A DNA stretch of 12,167 nucleotides from DASXRA01 sp046734315 (GCA_046734315.1 JBKPQY010000086.1:1-12167); one strand, 5' to 3'. Positions 1-8,314 are shown, counted from the first letter of the stretch. A program made the numbers and translations. Notes: generated from the sequence alone by a model not told the origin.

Positions 1-137
1 CTGACGAGGAAGCCGACGAGCTCGGCGACGCCGTCGCGTTTGAGGGCGTGTCGAAGTATCCGGCGCGGGTCAAGTGTGCATTGCTCGGCTGGATGGCGAT
101 GAAGGGTGCGGTCGCCGCCACGCAGGAAGGAAAGTAA
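1..137 (+). CDS. sufU: SufU iron-sulfur cluster assembly protein, 3' end (partial)
   Basis: This is the C-terminal 44 codons of a gene cut by the left edge, read from base 3 to the TAA at 135-137. The segment FEGVSKYPARVKCALLGW followed by a short Ala-rich tail is the characteristic end of SufU (NifU/IscU-like) proteins. The Cys in VKCALLGW matches the last of the three conserved zinc-binding cysteines of the family. SufU works with the cysteine desulfurase SufS, accepting sulfane sulfur for the SufBCD scaffold in the cytosol. The next gene encodes a DUF59 protein, the same order I recall for Rv1465-Rv1466 at the end of the mycobacterial suf operon. The rest of the operon should lie to the left of the window. 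Family assignment is strong despite the short fragment. Confidence 0.9.
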   Translation, partial: DEEADELGDAVAFEGVSKYPARVKCALLGWMAMKGAVAATQEGK

Positions 138-242
138 GTGAGTGAGCATCGCGGCGCCGAAGGCACGGGCAGCGAACAGCGAGCGGGAGCGAACGCCGCG
201 ATGAGCGCTCGCGCGAAGAGCATTGTGAGGGCAGTCGCATGA
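138..242 (+). other. Possible 34-codon ORF formed by the repeat, bridging sufU and the DUF59 gene
   Basis: Directly after the sufU TAA, in the same frame, a GTG at 138 opens a 34-codon reading frame ending in TGA at 240-242. That stop overlaps the ATG of the DUF59 gene at 239 (ATGA). The product would be mostly repeat-encoded (…GAEGTGSEQRAGANAAMSARAKS…), hydrophilic and without a recognisable domain. An internal ATG at 201 gives a 13-codon version. The geometry would allow ribosomes leaving sufU to travel to the DUF59 start. The composition is that of the repeat, so this may be a by-product of insertion and not a selected gene. Confidence 0.2.
150..221 (+). repeat. Dispersed GC-rich repeat, copy A
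   Basis: Two blocks here recur in reverse complement near 9539-9590. Block 1 (15 nt, 150-164, core GCGGCGCCGAAGGC) matches 9539-9553 exactly. Block 2 (24 nt, 198-221, containing ATGAGCGCTCGCGCGAAGAG) matches 9567-9590 exactly. In copy A block 1 precedes block 2. On the matching strand of the other copy block 2 precedes block 1, so the two look like different phases of a longer tandem unit. The copy starts just after the sufU stop and ends before the DUF59 ribosome binding site. Between the blocks lies more GAGCG/GCGAAC-type sequence without a partner in this window. No transposase or target duplication is visible. Confidence 0.75.
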
Positions 243-586
243 CGGCAACGCTTCCGTCGCGGGACGAGGTCGAGGAGGCCATGCGAGACGTGGTCGACCC
301 CGAGCTCGGCGTCAACGTCGTCGACCTGGGCTTGGTGTACGACGTGCGCATCGATGCCACCGAAGAGAGCAGCCCCCCGGTCGTCACGCTGGACATGACC
401 CTCACCTCGGCTGCGTGCCCGCTTACCGACGTCATCGAGGACCAGGCCGCCGCGGCGCTGTGCGGCGGCCCGCAGCCGATCGCGGCCGACGTCAAGATCA
501 ACTGGGTGTGGATGCCGCCGTGGGGGCCGGACCGGATCACCGACGAGGGACGTGAGCAGCTGCGCGCCCTCGGATTCAACGTCTAA
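239..586 (+). CDS. Metal-sulfur cluster assembly factor, DUF59/MIP18 (SufT-like) family
   Basis: A 115-aa single-domain protein. The family signature DPELGVNVVDLGLVYDV lies at residues 20-36. The conserved reactive cysteine is in TSAACPLTDVIEDQ (Cys60), and the end …WMPPWGPDRITDEGREQLRALGFNV is typical of the actinobacterial members. DUF59 proteins take part in iron-sulfur maturation or carrying (SufT in bacteria, MIP18/CIA2 in eukaryotes). As the last gene of a suf operon after sufU, its likely role is late-stage cluster assembly in the cytosol; the exact reaction is not settled for this subfamily. The ATG at 239 has GAGG at 227-230, eight nt upstream, and is where homologues begin. The 101-nt gap from sufU is filled by a repeat. 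A strong hairpin follows the stop. The M. tuberculosis counterpart is Rv1466 by position and motif. Confidence 0.92.
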   Translation: MTATLPSRDEVEEAMRDVVDPELGVNVVDLGLVYDVRIDATEESSPPVVTLDMTLTSAACPLTDVIEDQAAAALCGGPQPIAADVKINWVWMPPWGPDRITDEGREQLRALGFNV

Positions 587-599
587 CCGAGTTCCCTTC

Positions 600-652
600 C
601 CCGATCGAGCAAGGATCCCTCGTCTCAGACCAGGGATCCTTGCTCAATCGGG
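600..652 (+). terminator. Long stem-loop after the suf operon
   Basis: Arms 600-620 and 632-652 pair at 20 of 21 positions (single C606/A646 mismatch). The 11-nt loop can itself fold further (GTC 622-624 with GAC 628-630). The stem lies 14 nt after the DUF59 stop. No T tract follows on the + strand, as is common for terminator-like hairpins in high-GC actinobacteria. The near-perfect symmetry could stop transcription from either strand. The right arm overlaps the possible promoter of the DUF427 gene. Confidence 0.7.
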
Positions 653-669
653 ATTGCGCTGGCCATAAC
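640..669 (+). promoter_or_regulatory. Weak candidate promoter for the DUF427 gene
   Basis: TTGCTC at 640-645 and CATAAC at 664-669 are separated by 18 nt. Transcription would begin near 676, giving a very short leader to the ATG at 685, which agrees with the absence of a Shine-Dalgarno sequence there. The hexamers match the consensus only partly, and the -35 lies inside the right arm of the hairpin. Confidence 0.25.
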
Positions 670-684
670 CGGCGTTGCTCCACC

Positions 685-1434
685 ATGACTACCGAAGCCC
701 CCGCCCGGGGTCGTGTTCGCGTAGAGCCGTCCGCAAAGCGGGTCCGCGCCTACTTCGCCGGTGTGGCCGTTGCCGACACCACCCGTCCCGTGCTCGTCTG
801 GGAGAAGCCGTATTACCCGACCTACTACCTGCCGGTCGCCGACGTGCGCACGGATCTGTTGCAGGCCGAGTCCGGCATGCAGCATTCGCCGAGCCGGGGC
901 GATGCACAAGTCTTCAGCCTGGTCGTGGACGACAGAGTCGTCGAGGCCGCTGCGCTGCGCTACCCCGATTCGCCCATCGACGAGCTGCGTGACCTCATTC
1001 GCTTCGAATGGGATGCGATGGACGCCTGGTTCGAGGAGGACGAGGAAGTCTTCACCCACCCGCGCGATCCGCACACTCGCGTCGACATATTGCCCAGCTC
1101 GCGGCACGTACGCGTCGAGGTCGACGGCGTCACTGTCGCCGACTCGACGAACTCTCGAATGCTCTTCGAGACGGGACTACCCGTCCGCTACTACCTGCCG
1201 AAGACGCACGTGCGGATGGATCTGCTGGCGCCCACCGACACCGTCTCGCACTGTCCGTACAAGGGCCGGGCCGAATATTGGAGCGTAGTCGGGCACGCGG
1301 ATCTCGCCTGGTCCTACCCGACGCCCTTGCCCGAGAGCGAACGGGTCGCCGGCCTCGTCTCGTTCTACAACGAGAAGCTCGACATATACGTGGACGGTGC
1401 GCTCCAGGAGCGCCCGCAGACCCCGTTCAGCTGA
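685..1434 (+). CDS. Tandem DUF427 domain protein
   Basis: A 249-aa protein made of two DUF427 units. The second (about residues 140-249) is canonical: VRVEVDGVTVADS, RYYLP, HCPYKGRAEYW (from 189), DLAWSYPTPLPE and VAGLVSFYNEKLDIYVDG. The first (about 10-135) shows the same plan (VRAYFAGVAVADT, TYYLPVADVRTDLL) but is degenerate: the HCPYKG position reads HSPSRG (67-72), losing the cysteine, and the AWSYP/SFYNEK end is replaced by an acidic DAWFEEDEEVF segment. DUF427 is a small beta-rich domain of unproven function; the two-domain form is frequent in actinobacteria. The start is ATG 685 (MTTEAP), chosen over an upstream in-frame start at 640 because the latter lies inside the terminator hairpin. 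There is no clear Shine-Dalgarno, so it may be near-leaderless. It is convergent with the LMF gene and overlaps it by 8 nt. Confidence 0.85.
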   Translation: MTTEAPARGRVRVEPSAKRVRAYFAGVAVADTTRPVLVWEKPYYPTYYLPVADVRTDLLQAESGMQHSPSRGDAQVFSLVVDDRVVEAAALRYPDSPIDELRDLIRFEWDAMDAWFEEDEEVFTHPRDPHTRVDILPSSRHVRVEVDGVTVADSTNSRMLFETGLPVRYYLPKTHVRMDLLAPTDTVSHCPYKGRAEYWSVVGHADLAWSYPTPLPESERVAGLVSFYNEKLDIYVDGALQERPQTPFS

Positions 1435-2851
1435 CGCTTCGTGCCGAACGAAGGCTGACGGGCGGAATGAAGTCGCCCAGCGGGGCGCGTTGCCACCAGG
1501 CGCCGGTAGCACGGCGTTCCGGCCAGGTCGTGAACCGGTACCGGTACAGCACGGCCCGGACGAAGCGCGGCGGGGCGTCCGGGAAGGGGTTCCCGCGCAG
1601 CAGCTTCAGCACGTCGCGGTCGCCCTCGAGCAGCTTATCCAGCAGAGCTGTGAACCATGTACCGGCGTAGCGCGGCGAGAGTGGGATGAACCACATAAGC
1701 CAGTCAAGGCGGAGGTGGTACGGAGCGAACTGCCGCGGGCGCCGGCGTAGGTCGCCCGGCTTGCCCTTGAACTCGTACGGCTGCCACGTTGTGTCCGGCG
1801 TGAGCGTGGCGTCCGCGGTTCCCTCGATGATCACCTCGTCGCGGTGGCGGCTGATACTGCCGAAGGCGCCGTACGTGTTGACCAGATGGAGCGGATCGAA
1901 GCTGTAGTTCATGATCTGCCGGTGCGAAAGCAGGTTGCGCACGGGCTGATAGCTACGCACGACGATCAGCACAGCAACTGCGAGCACGACACCCTGGTAC
2001 CAGGTCGGCGTCTCGTGGAAGTGGTGCCGATGCGAGATGAGAGAACCGTCCACTGCGGACACTGCGATCACAATCGTGAGCCAGTTCAGCCAGGCGAAGT
2101 TCCCTGAGGCGATCAGCCACAGCTGCGTCGCGATCATGACGCCGGCCGCGATGCTGGCCACAGGCTGAGGAGTGAACAACAGCAGCGGCGCAATGAGCTG
2201 GGCGACGTGATTCGCTGCCACTTCGATGCGGTGCAGCCGGTCGGGAAGCCGGTGGAAGTACCAGCTGAACGGACCGGGCATCGGCTGCGTCTCGTGGTGG
2301 TATCGCAGGCAGGTGAGGTCACGCCAGCACGGGTCGCCGCGCATCTTGATCATCCCCGCGCCGAACTCGACGCGGAACAGCAGCCAGCGCAGCAACCACA
2401 GCAGCAGCACCGGCGGCGCCACGCGGGAGTTGCCGAGGAAGATCGCGAGGAATCCTGCCTCGAGCAGCAGCGACTCCCAGCCGAAGCCGTACCACGTCTG
2501 CCCGACGTTGACGATCGAGAGGTACACCGCCCACAAGACCGCCCAGATCAGCATCGAGGTCCAGAGCGGCACGATGTCGGCGAGCCCGGCGACCGTGGCT
2601 GCCGCAACCGCCGCTGCGCCCCAGGCGACGAGTGCGAAGAACTGGTCGGTGTAGTGCAGGCGGAACAGGCTCGGCGCCTGGCGGGCTGTCGTCCGGCGAA
2701 GGAAGCGCGGGATGGGCAGAAGGCCGTGCGAGCCCAGCAGCGCGCGGAACTGGTTCGCGGCGACGAGGAAAGCGATCAGGTAGAGCGCAGCGAGCCCGCG
2801 CTGGAAGACCAGCCGGGGCAGCCAATAGTCGGGCGCCTCGAACCAGTGCAT
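1427..2851 (-). CDS. Lipase maturation factor (LMF) family integral membrane protein
   Basis: A 474-aa multi-pass membrane protein. Hydrophobic segments lie at about residues 13-33, 69-92, 97-115, 128-160 (probably two), 215-228, 232-249, 253-266 and 286-299. The family hallmark is at 161-203: VEFGAGMIKM, then GDPCWRDLT, YHHETQPMPGPFSWYFHRLP. The C-terminal soluble LMF region shows YEFKGKPGDLRRRP (359-372) and APYHLRLDWLMWF (376-388). Vertebrate LMF1 is needed in the ER for folding of lipoprotein lipase; the role of bacterial members is unknown. The ATG at 2851 begins 6 nt after the oxidoreductase stop, with GGGAGA at 2861-2866 (9-nt spacing) as ribosome binding site, so the two are almost certainly co-translated. 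Its last codons overlap the convergent DUF427 gene. Family call strong; substrate unknown. Confidence 0.9.
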   Translation of the reverse strand: MHWFEAPDYWLPRLVFQRGLAALYLIAFLVAANQFRALLGSHGLLPIPRFLRRTTARQAPSLFRLHYTDQFFALVAWGAAAVAAATVAGLADIVPLWTSMLIWAVLWAVYLSIVNVGQTWYGFGWESLLLEAGFLAIFLGNSRVAPPVLLLWLLRWLLFRVEFGAGMIKMRGDPCWRDLTCLRYHHETQPMPGPFSWYFHRLPDRLHRIEVAANHVAQLIAPLLLFTPQPVASIAAGVMIATQLWLIASGNFAWLNWLTIVIAVSAVDGSLISHRHHFHETPTWYQGVVLAVAVLIVVRSYQPVRNLLSHRQIMNYSFDPLHLVNTYGAFGSISRHRDEVIIEGTADATLTPDTTWQPYEFKGKPGDLRRRPRQFAPYHLRLDWLMWFIPLSPRYAGTWFTALLDKLLEGDRDVLKLLRGNPFPDAPPRFVRAVLYRYRFTTWPERRATGAWWQRAPLGDFIPPVSLRSARSVS

Positions 2852-2857
2852 AGGAGC

Positions 2858-4279
2858 TCATCTCCCGAAGACGCGCCGTAGTGCCACGCGCGCGGCGTGG
2901 TAACCGCACATGCCGTGCACACCGGGCCCGGGCGGTGTCGACGACGAGCACAGGTATACGCCACGGTTCGGGGTCGCATAGGGCACCGGCGCGAACGTGG
3001 GCCGGAAGAGCAATCGCAACCCGTCGCTGCGCCCGCCCTCGATATCGCCGCCGACGTTGTTGCGGTTGCGGGTTTCCAGCGCAGCCGGCGTGGTGACCGC
3101 GCGGGCCAGCACGACGTCCCGGAAGCCGGGCGCGAACCGCTCCAACTGCGCCTCGATGGCGCCGGTGAGGTCGCCGGTCCAGCCGTTCGGCACGTGTCCG
3201 TACACCCACAGCACGTGCGAACCGGCGGGCGCACGCGTCGCGTCGAACAGGCTGGGCTGGGCGGCGATCAGGAACGGGTGGGTGGGCGCGCGGCCGCGAT
3301 GCACGGCACGCAACGCGGCGCCGATCTCGTCCAGCGACGCGCCCAAGTGGACGGTCCCGGCCCGGTGACACTCGCTCGCGGTCCAGGGCACCGGATCGGA
3401 CAGCGCGTAGTCGATCTTGAAGACGGCCGGCCCGCGAGGGCGCCGGCGCAGGTGTTCGCCGTACCGGTCCGGCAGGCGCTTGCCGGCGATCGCGATGAGC
3501 TGTGCCGGATCGGTGTCGAACAGGTACGCGCCGGCTGCTGGAAGCTCGTCCAGCGACTCGACGGGACAGTCTGGTTTGACATGCCCGCCGAGCGAGCGCA
3601 GCAACGACACCAGCGCGTCGGACAGCGCCTGCGAGCCGCCCCGCGGGAACGGCCAGCCGGTGGCGTGGCCCGCCAGCGCGAAGGCCAGCGCGACACCGCC
3701 GGTGACCGGTGAGGTCAGCGGCGCGATGGCGTGTGCGGCTAGTCCGGCAAACAGGCCACGCGCCCGGTCGCCGCGGAAGCGACGGGCCAGCACGGCTGCG
3801 GGGAGTCCGGCGCGTAGCCCGAATCGCGCCAACAGCAAGGGGTGGGCCGGCCAGCCGGACAAGGGGGCACGCAGGAAGTCGGGTGCAAGCTCGTCCCAGC
3901 GCCCGGCGAAGGGCCGTACCAGGTGCAGGTATGCACGGCGGTCGGGGCCGAGCGAGGCGGCCGTGTCATGCGGGGACGACGCCAATACCGCGGCGCTCCC
4001 GTCCGGGAACGGGTGGGCGAGAGGCAGATCAGGATGCACCCAGGTCACGCCGTGCTCGCTGAGCGGCAGCGCCTGCAGGACCGGCGAGCCCGCGGCGAGC
4101 GGATGTACCGCCGAGCAGGTGTCGTGGCGGAACCCGGGCAGCGTGAGCGGAGCGGTGCGCGCCCCACCCCCCGGTGTCGCACTGGCCTCGTAGACGACGA
4201 CATCCAGGCCGGCCTGGGCCAGCGTCACCGCCGCGGTCAGGCCGTTCGGCCCCGCGCCGATGACGATCGCGTCTGGCAC
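2858..4279 (-). CDS. Phytoene-desaturase-like NAD(P)/FAD-dependent oxidoreductase
   Basis: A 473-aa flavoprotein. The N-terminal dinucleotide-binding fold is VPDAIVIGAGPNGL (GxGxxG at 8-13), with the acidic residue ending beta-2 at Glu31 (VVVYEAS), followed by the GGGARTAPLTLPGF segment. The C-terminal FAD-contacting motif of the CrtI/PDS-like group is also present: RGVYLCSSSTPPGPGVHGMCGYHAA. Such enzymes desaturate, isomerise or oxidise hydrophobic substrates, often carotenoids or lipids; no carotenoid genes are nearby, so the substrate is open. The start is GTG 4279 because the Rossmann fold begins there. AGGAGG at 4281-4286 is only 1 nt away, unusually close. An upstream ATG at 4393 would add an Arg/Ser-rich stretch overlapping the previous gene and is unlikely. 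The LMF gene follows after 6 nt, and the peptidase gene ends 67 nt upstream. Confidence 0.85.
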   Translation of the reverse strand: MPDAIVIGAGPNGLTAAVTLAQAGLDVVVYEASATPGGGARTAPLTLPGFRHDTCSAVHPLAAGSPVLQALPLSEHGVTWVHPDLPLAHPFPDGSAAVLASSPHDTAASLGPDRRAYLHLVRPFAGRWDELAPDFLRAPLSGWPAHPLLLARFGLRAGLPAAVLARRFRGDRARGLFAGLAAHAIAPLTSPVTGGVALAFALAGHATGWPFPRGGSQALSDALVSLLRSLGGHVKPDCPVESLDELPAAGAYLFDTDPAQLIAIAGKRLPDRYGEHLRRRPRGPAVFKIDYALSDPVPWTASECHRAGTVHLGASLDEIGAALRAVHRGRAPTHPFLIAAQPSLFDATRAPAGSHVLWVYGHVPNGWTGDLTGAIEAQLERFAPGFRDVVLARAVTTPAALETRNRNNVGGDIEGGRSDGLRLLFRPTFAPVPYATPNRGVYLCSSSTPPGPGVHGMCGYHAARVALRRVFGR

Positions 4280-4346
4280 GCCTCCTATGGTGGTACATCG
4301 CGTCGCGACTGCGACTGACCTTGCGGGGTTGGAGACTGCGTGTGGC

Positions 4347-5287
4347 CTATCCGAGGGTCGTCGCGCTGAAGGTGTCGCAGGCCTTCGGGTCACCCGTCTG
4401 GTAGCCGGTGGTCAGCCACTTCTCGCGTTGCGCAGACGTGCCGTGGGTGAACGTGTTCTGGTTCACCGTGCCGCCACCGAGGTTCTTTTGGATCCAGTCG
4501 TCGCCGATCCGCCCCGCCGTGTCGAGCGCGCGGTTGAAGTCGTCCTGGGTGATCTCGCTGATCAGCGGCGGCTCGCCGTTCGGGCCCGGCTCCGTGGCGT
4601 GCTTCGCCCAGACGCCGGCGAAGCAGTCCGCCTGCAGTTCGAGGCGAACCGAATCCGACCTGGGACCCTCCCGGGTGCGAACACGCGACTCGATACCGAG
4701 CAGGTCCTGGACGTGGTGGCCGTACTCGTGGGCCAGCACATAGGCGTTGACGAACAGGCCGCCCTCGGCGCCGAACTGTTTGTGCAGATCCTCGTAGAAC
4801 GTCAAGTCGATGTAGACACGCTTGTCGGCCGGGCAGTAGAACGGCCCCGAATCGCTGGTCGCGCCGCCGCAGCCGGTCTGCACCTGTGCACTGAACCAAA
4901 CCGTCGGCACCGGCACGTACCGCGTGCCGAGCTTGGTTAGCTCGCGGGTCCAGTACGCCTGGATCGAGTCGATGTCGGCTACCGCCGCACAGTCCAGCTT
5001 GGCGTTGGCGTCCGCGCCGATCTGGCACTCCTGCTGGACCTCGGCGTTGTCGGCCGTGGCCGGCCCGCCGTCTTGGCCCAGCTGACCGAGCACATTGCCG
5101 AGGTCCGTGCCGCCGCCGACCCAAGAACATTCACCCGCAGGACGACGAGCAGCCCCAGCACGCCGAGTCCTCCGCCACCGAGTGCCACCTGGCCACCCCG
5201 GCTGCCCGGCAACAGGCCGCCGCGGCGCGCGTCCTGTATCTCAGACGTGTCGAGCCGGGCGTTCTCGTTGTACTTCACCGACGTCAT
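4347..5287 (-). pseudogene. Neutral zinc metallopeptidase (YpfJ family), frameshifted
   Basis: The N-terminus is in one frame from ATG 5287 (GTG 5278 is also possible): VKYNENARLDTSEIQD, then a Gly-rich linker and one membrane segment, VALGGGGLGVLGLLVVLRVNVL. The rest is in the -1 frame, open from about 5120 to the TAG at 4347. It contains GGGTDLGNVLGQLGQDGG, paired cysteines, the zinc site HEYGHHVQ (HExxH at 4716-4730), ELQADCFAGVW and a TFTHGTSAQRE segment. The junction is a run of three G on the coding strand (CCC at 5120-5122); one extra G would restore a full-length single-anchor protein. Unshifted, the first frame stops at 4979 and yields about 102 aa. The catalytic part alone could be made from GTG 5093 as a 248-aa soluble protein. 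All zinc-site residues are intact, so either the lesion is recent or it is a sequencing error. It lies 23 nt after the MFS gene. Confidence 0.8.
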
Positions 5288-5310
5288 CGTCGCAGGCATC
5301 GCCCGCCCGG

Positions 5311-6555
5311 CTATTGCGCTGTGGGCACCTTCTGCAGCCGCGCCGCCAGCGCGTACAGTCCGGCCGCGGCCACCCCGGCGAGCGCGAGACAGCCGAGCCA
5401 CAAAGCGCCGGGGCTTGCCGCGTACACGCGGGAGCCGAGGAACGGCGCAATCATCGCGGACGCCCCCCACGCGAGGCCCACAGCGCCCATGTACCGGCCG
5501 CGCAACGCTTCGGGGGCGATCGAGGCGACCAACGCCATCAGCGCAGTCGTCTGGCCGATCTCGCCCAACGTCCACACGACGACGGTGAGCGCGAATGCCC
5601 AGGTGCTGTTGCACACACCGCTCAGCGCGATACCGCCGCCGACGAGCAGGATCGTGGCCGGCAGCAGCACGGTGCGCCGCGCACGCGCGATGAAGTTCAG
5701 TGCGAGGGGCTGCACGATGACGATCACTATGCCGTTCACCGCCATGATCAGCCCGTACGAGCGGGTTCCCAGCCCGGCGTCGCGCACCGCCAGGGGGAGG
5801 GTCACGTAGACCTGGCCGTACAACGTCGCGTAGCAGAGGAACAGCGCCACGAGGGCGAGCAGCACCCGGTCGCGCAGCATCAACCGCCAGGCCGGCTCCT
5901 CATGTTCATGGCGGACGGCGCTGGCCGGGCGGGTCTCGGGCACTTTGCGCAGGACGACCAGCCCGAACAGCAGGCTGGTGGCGGCGTCGACTGCGAACAG
6001 CGTCCCGAACCCGAGCTGCACCAGCAGGCCCGCGGACAGCGCGGCCACCGAGAAGCCCAGGTTTATCGCCCAGAACTGGAGCGCAAACGCCCGGGTCCGC
6101 TGCTCGCCGTCGAGCAGATCGGCGACGGTAGCCGAGGCCGCCGGCCGATATACGTCACCGACGACACCGAGGAACAGTGCCGCGAGCGTGATCGCCGGAA
6201 GGCCGCGCGCCAGCGCCAGTAGGCCCAGCGCGAACGCGACCGCAAACATTCCGAGGCTGAGCGTGGTGCGCCGTCCGACCCGGTCGGTGAGGTACCCGCC
6301 GATGGGCTGAGAAACGACCGATCCGACGCCCCACACGGTGACGACGGTGCCGGCGGTCGCGATCGATAGGTGCCGCGGGCCGGTGAGGTAGAGGATCGCG
6401 AAGGGTTCGATGAACGTGCCCGCGCGGTTGATCAGCGTGCCCAGCCACAACCACCAGTACGGGGCGGGGAGGCCGTCGACGCGACTGTGGAACGCCGCGC
6501 GGGCACGCGACGGCGATCGCGGTGCAGCGGCCGTCGCGGCCTCGGTGTCCGGCAC
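5311..6555 (-). CDS. MFS transporter, drug-exporter type
   Basis: A 414-aa protein with about 12 hydrophobic segments. The MFS loop 2-3 motif reads GGYLTDRVGRRTT (86-98). A second family element is GVVGDVYRPAASATVADL. A charged cytosolic loop (RHEHEEPAWR) divides the halves, and the C-half has YMGAVGLAWGASAMIAPFLGS. The sequence resembles bacterial drug:proton antiporters of about 400 aa (MdtH/Tet-like), so proton-driven export of a small hydrophobic compound is the likely role; the substrate cannot be read from sequence. It is the first gene of a four-gene minus-strand run and diverges from the ABC-F gene across 151 nt. The GTG start at 6555 has no strong Shine-Dalgarno; no better in-frame start precedes the first membrane segment. 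Confidence 0.88.
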   Translation of the reverse strand: MPDTEAATAAAPRSPSRARAAFHSRVDGLPAPYWWLWLGTLINRAGTFIEPFAILYLTGPRHLSIATAGTVVTVWGVGSVVSQPIGGYLTDRVGRRTTLSLGMFAVAFALGLLALARGLPAITLAALFLGVVGDVYRPAASATVADLLDGEQRTRAFALQFWAINLGFSVAALSAGLLVQLGFGTLFAVDAATSLLFGLVVLRKVPETRPASAVRHEHEEPAWRLMLRDRVLLALVALFLCYATLYGQVYVTLPLAVRDAGLGTRSYGLIMAVNGIVIVIVQPLALNFIARARRTVLLPATILLVGGGIALSGVCNSTWAFALTVVVWTLGEIGQTTALMALVASIAPEALRGRYMGAVGLAWGASAMIAPFLGSRVYAASPGALWLGCLALAGVAAAGLYALAARLQKVPTAQ

Positions 6556-6593
6556 GGCTCAAGCCAATCATCAGGCACTGACGTGCTGCGACG

Positions 6594-6622
6594 CATTTTG
6601 GGTAGCCATAGCCGGTTACACT
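6594..6622 (+). promoter_or_regulatory. Candidate promoter for the ABC-F transcript, leaderless type
   Basis: TACACT at 6617-6622 fits the actinobacterial -10 pattern TAnnnT. It lies six nt before the ATG at 6629, so transcription is expected to start at that A. The region at -35 (CATTTT, 6594-6599, 17-nt spacing) is poor but AT-rich. That would suit an activator-dependent promoter. M. tuberculosis Rv1473, the probable orthologue of the downstream gene, is in the WhiB7 regulon as I recall, and WhiB7 promoters carry an AT-rich element by the -35. The WhiB7 link is inference. Confidence 0.4.
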
Positions 6623-6690
6623 GGGCTCATGCACCGACTCCCGAGTTGAGCAGGCGATGTTGCCCCGTCGCCCGCCTCACGTGCAGCCCA
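6622..6690 (+). promoter_or_regulatory. Possible attenuator-like secondary structures in the ABC-F leader
   Basis: Two inverted pairs compete in the leader. One is a local stem of 6650-6657 with 6668-6675 (GGCGA/TCGCC core, one mismatch). The other pairs 6622-6634 with 6681-6690 (TGGGCT and GCAC against GTGCAGCCCA), with the ATG of the hexapeptide ORF bulged near the middle. The second structure ends one base short of the GGGAG ribosome binding site (6691-6695) of the ABC-F gene. It requires transcripts starting upstream of 6622, or acts only partly in a leaderless mRNA. Confidence 0.25.
6629..6649 (+). CDS. Possible leader peptide MHRLPS upstream of the ABC-F gene
   Basis: ATG 6629 to TGA 6647-6649 encodes the hexapeptide MHRLPS. 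The ATG coincides with the transcription start predicted from the -10 TACACT, so it would be translated as a leaderless mRNA. It lies 57 nt before the ABC-F start. Short leader ORFs that stall ribosomes in the presence of antibiotics control several ABC-F and erm genes in other bacteria; this one has the right position and size. The peptide matches no known stalling motif that I recognise. It could be chance. Confidence 0.35.
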   Translation: MHRLPS

Positions 6691-6706
6691 GGGAGTCACT
6701 TTTCTC

Positions 6707-8314
<1,608 letters not shown>

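Noticed and set aside
150..221. CRISPR array or insertion-sequence end
   Set aside because: Only one copy of each block per locus, no regular spacers, no transposase, no visible target-site duplication.
4280..4393. Upstream ATG start at 4393 for the FAD oxidoreductase
   Set aside because: It adds 38 low-complexity residues overlapping the end of the preceding gene and lies far before the GxGxxG fold.
5110..5130. Programmed -1 frameshift in the metallopeptidase
   Set aside because: The direction fits, but no X-XXY-YYZ slippery heptamer is present at the junction; a one-base loss in a G run is simpler.
5095..6222. 375-codon plus-strand frame opposite the MFS and peptidase genes
   Set aside because: Antisense shadow rich in Gln/Arg/His; the minus strand encodes a convincing transporter.
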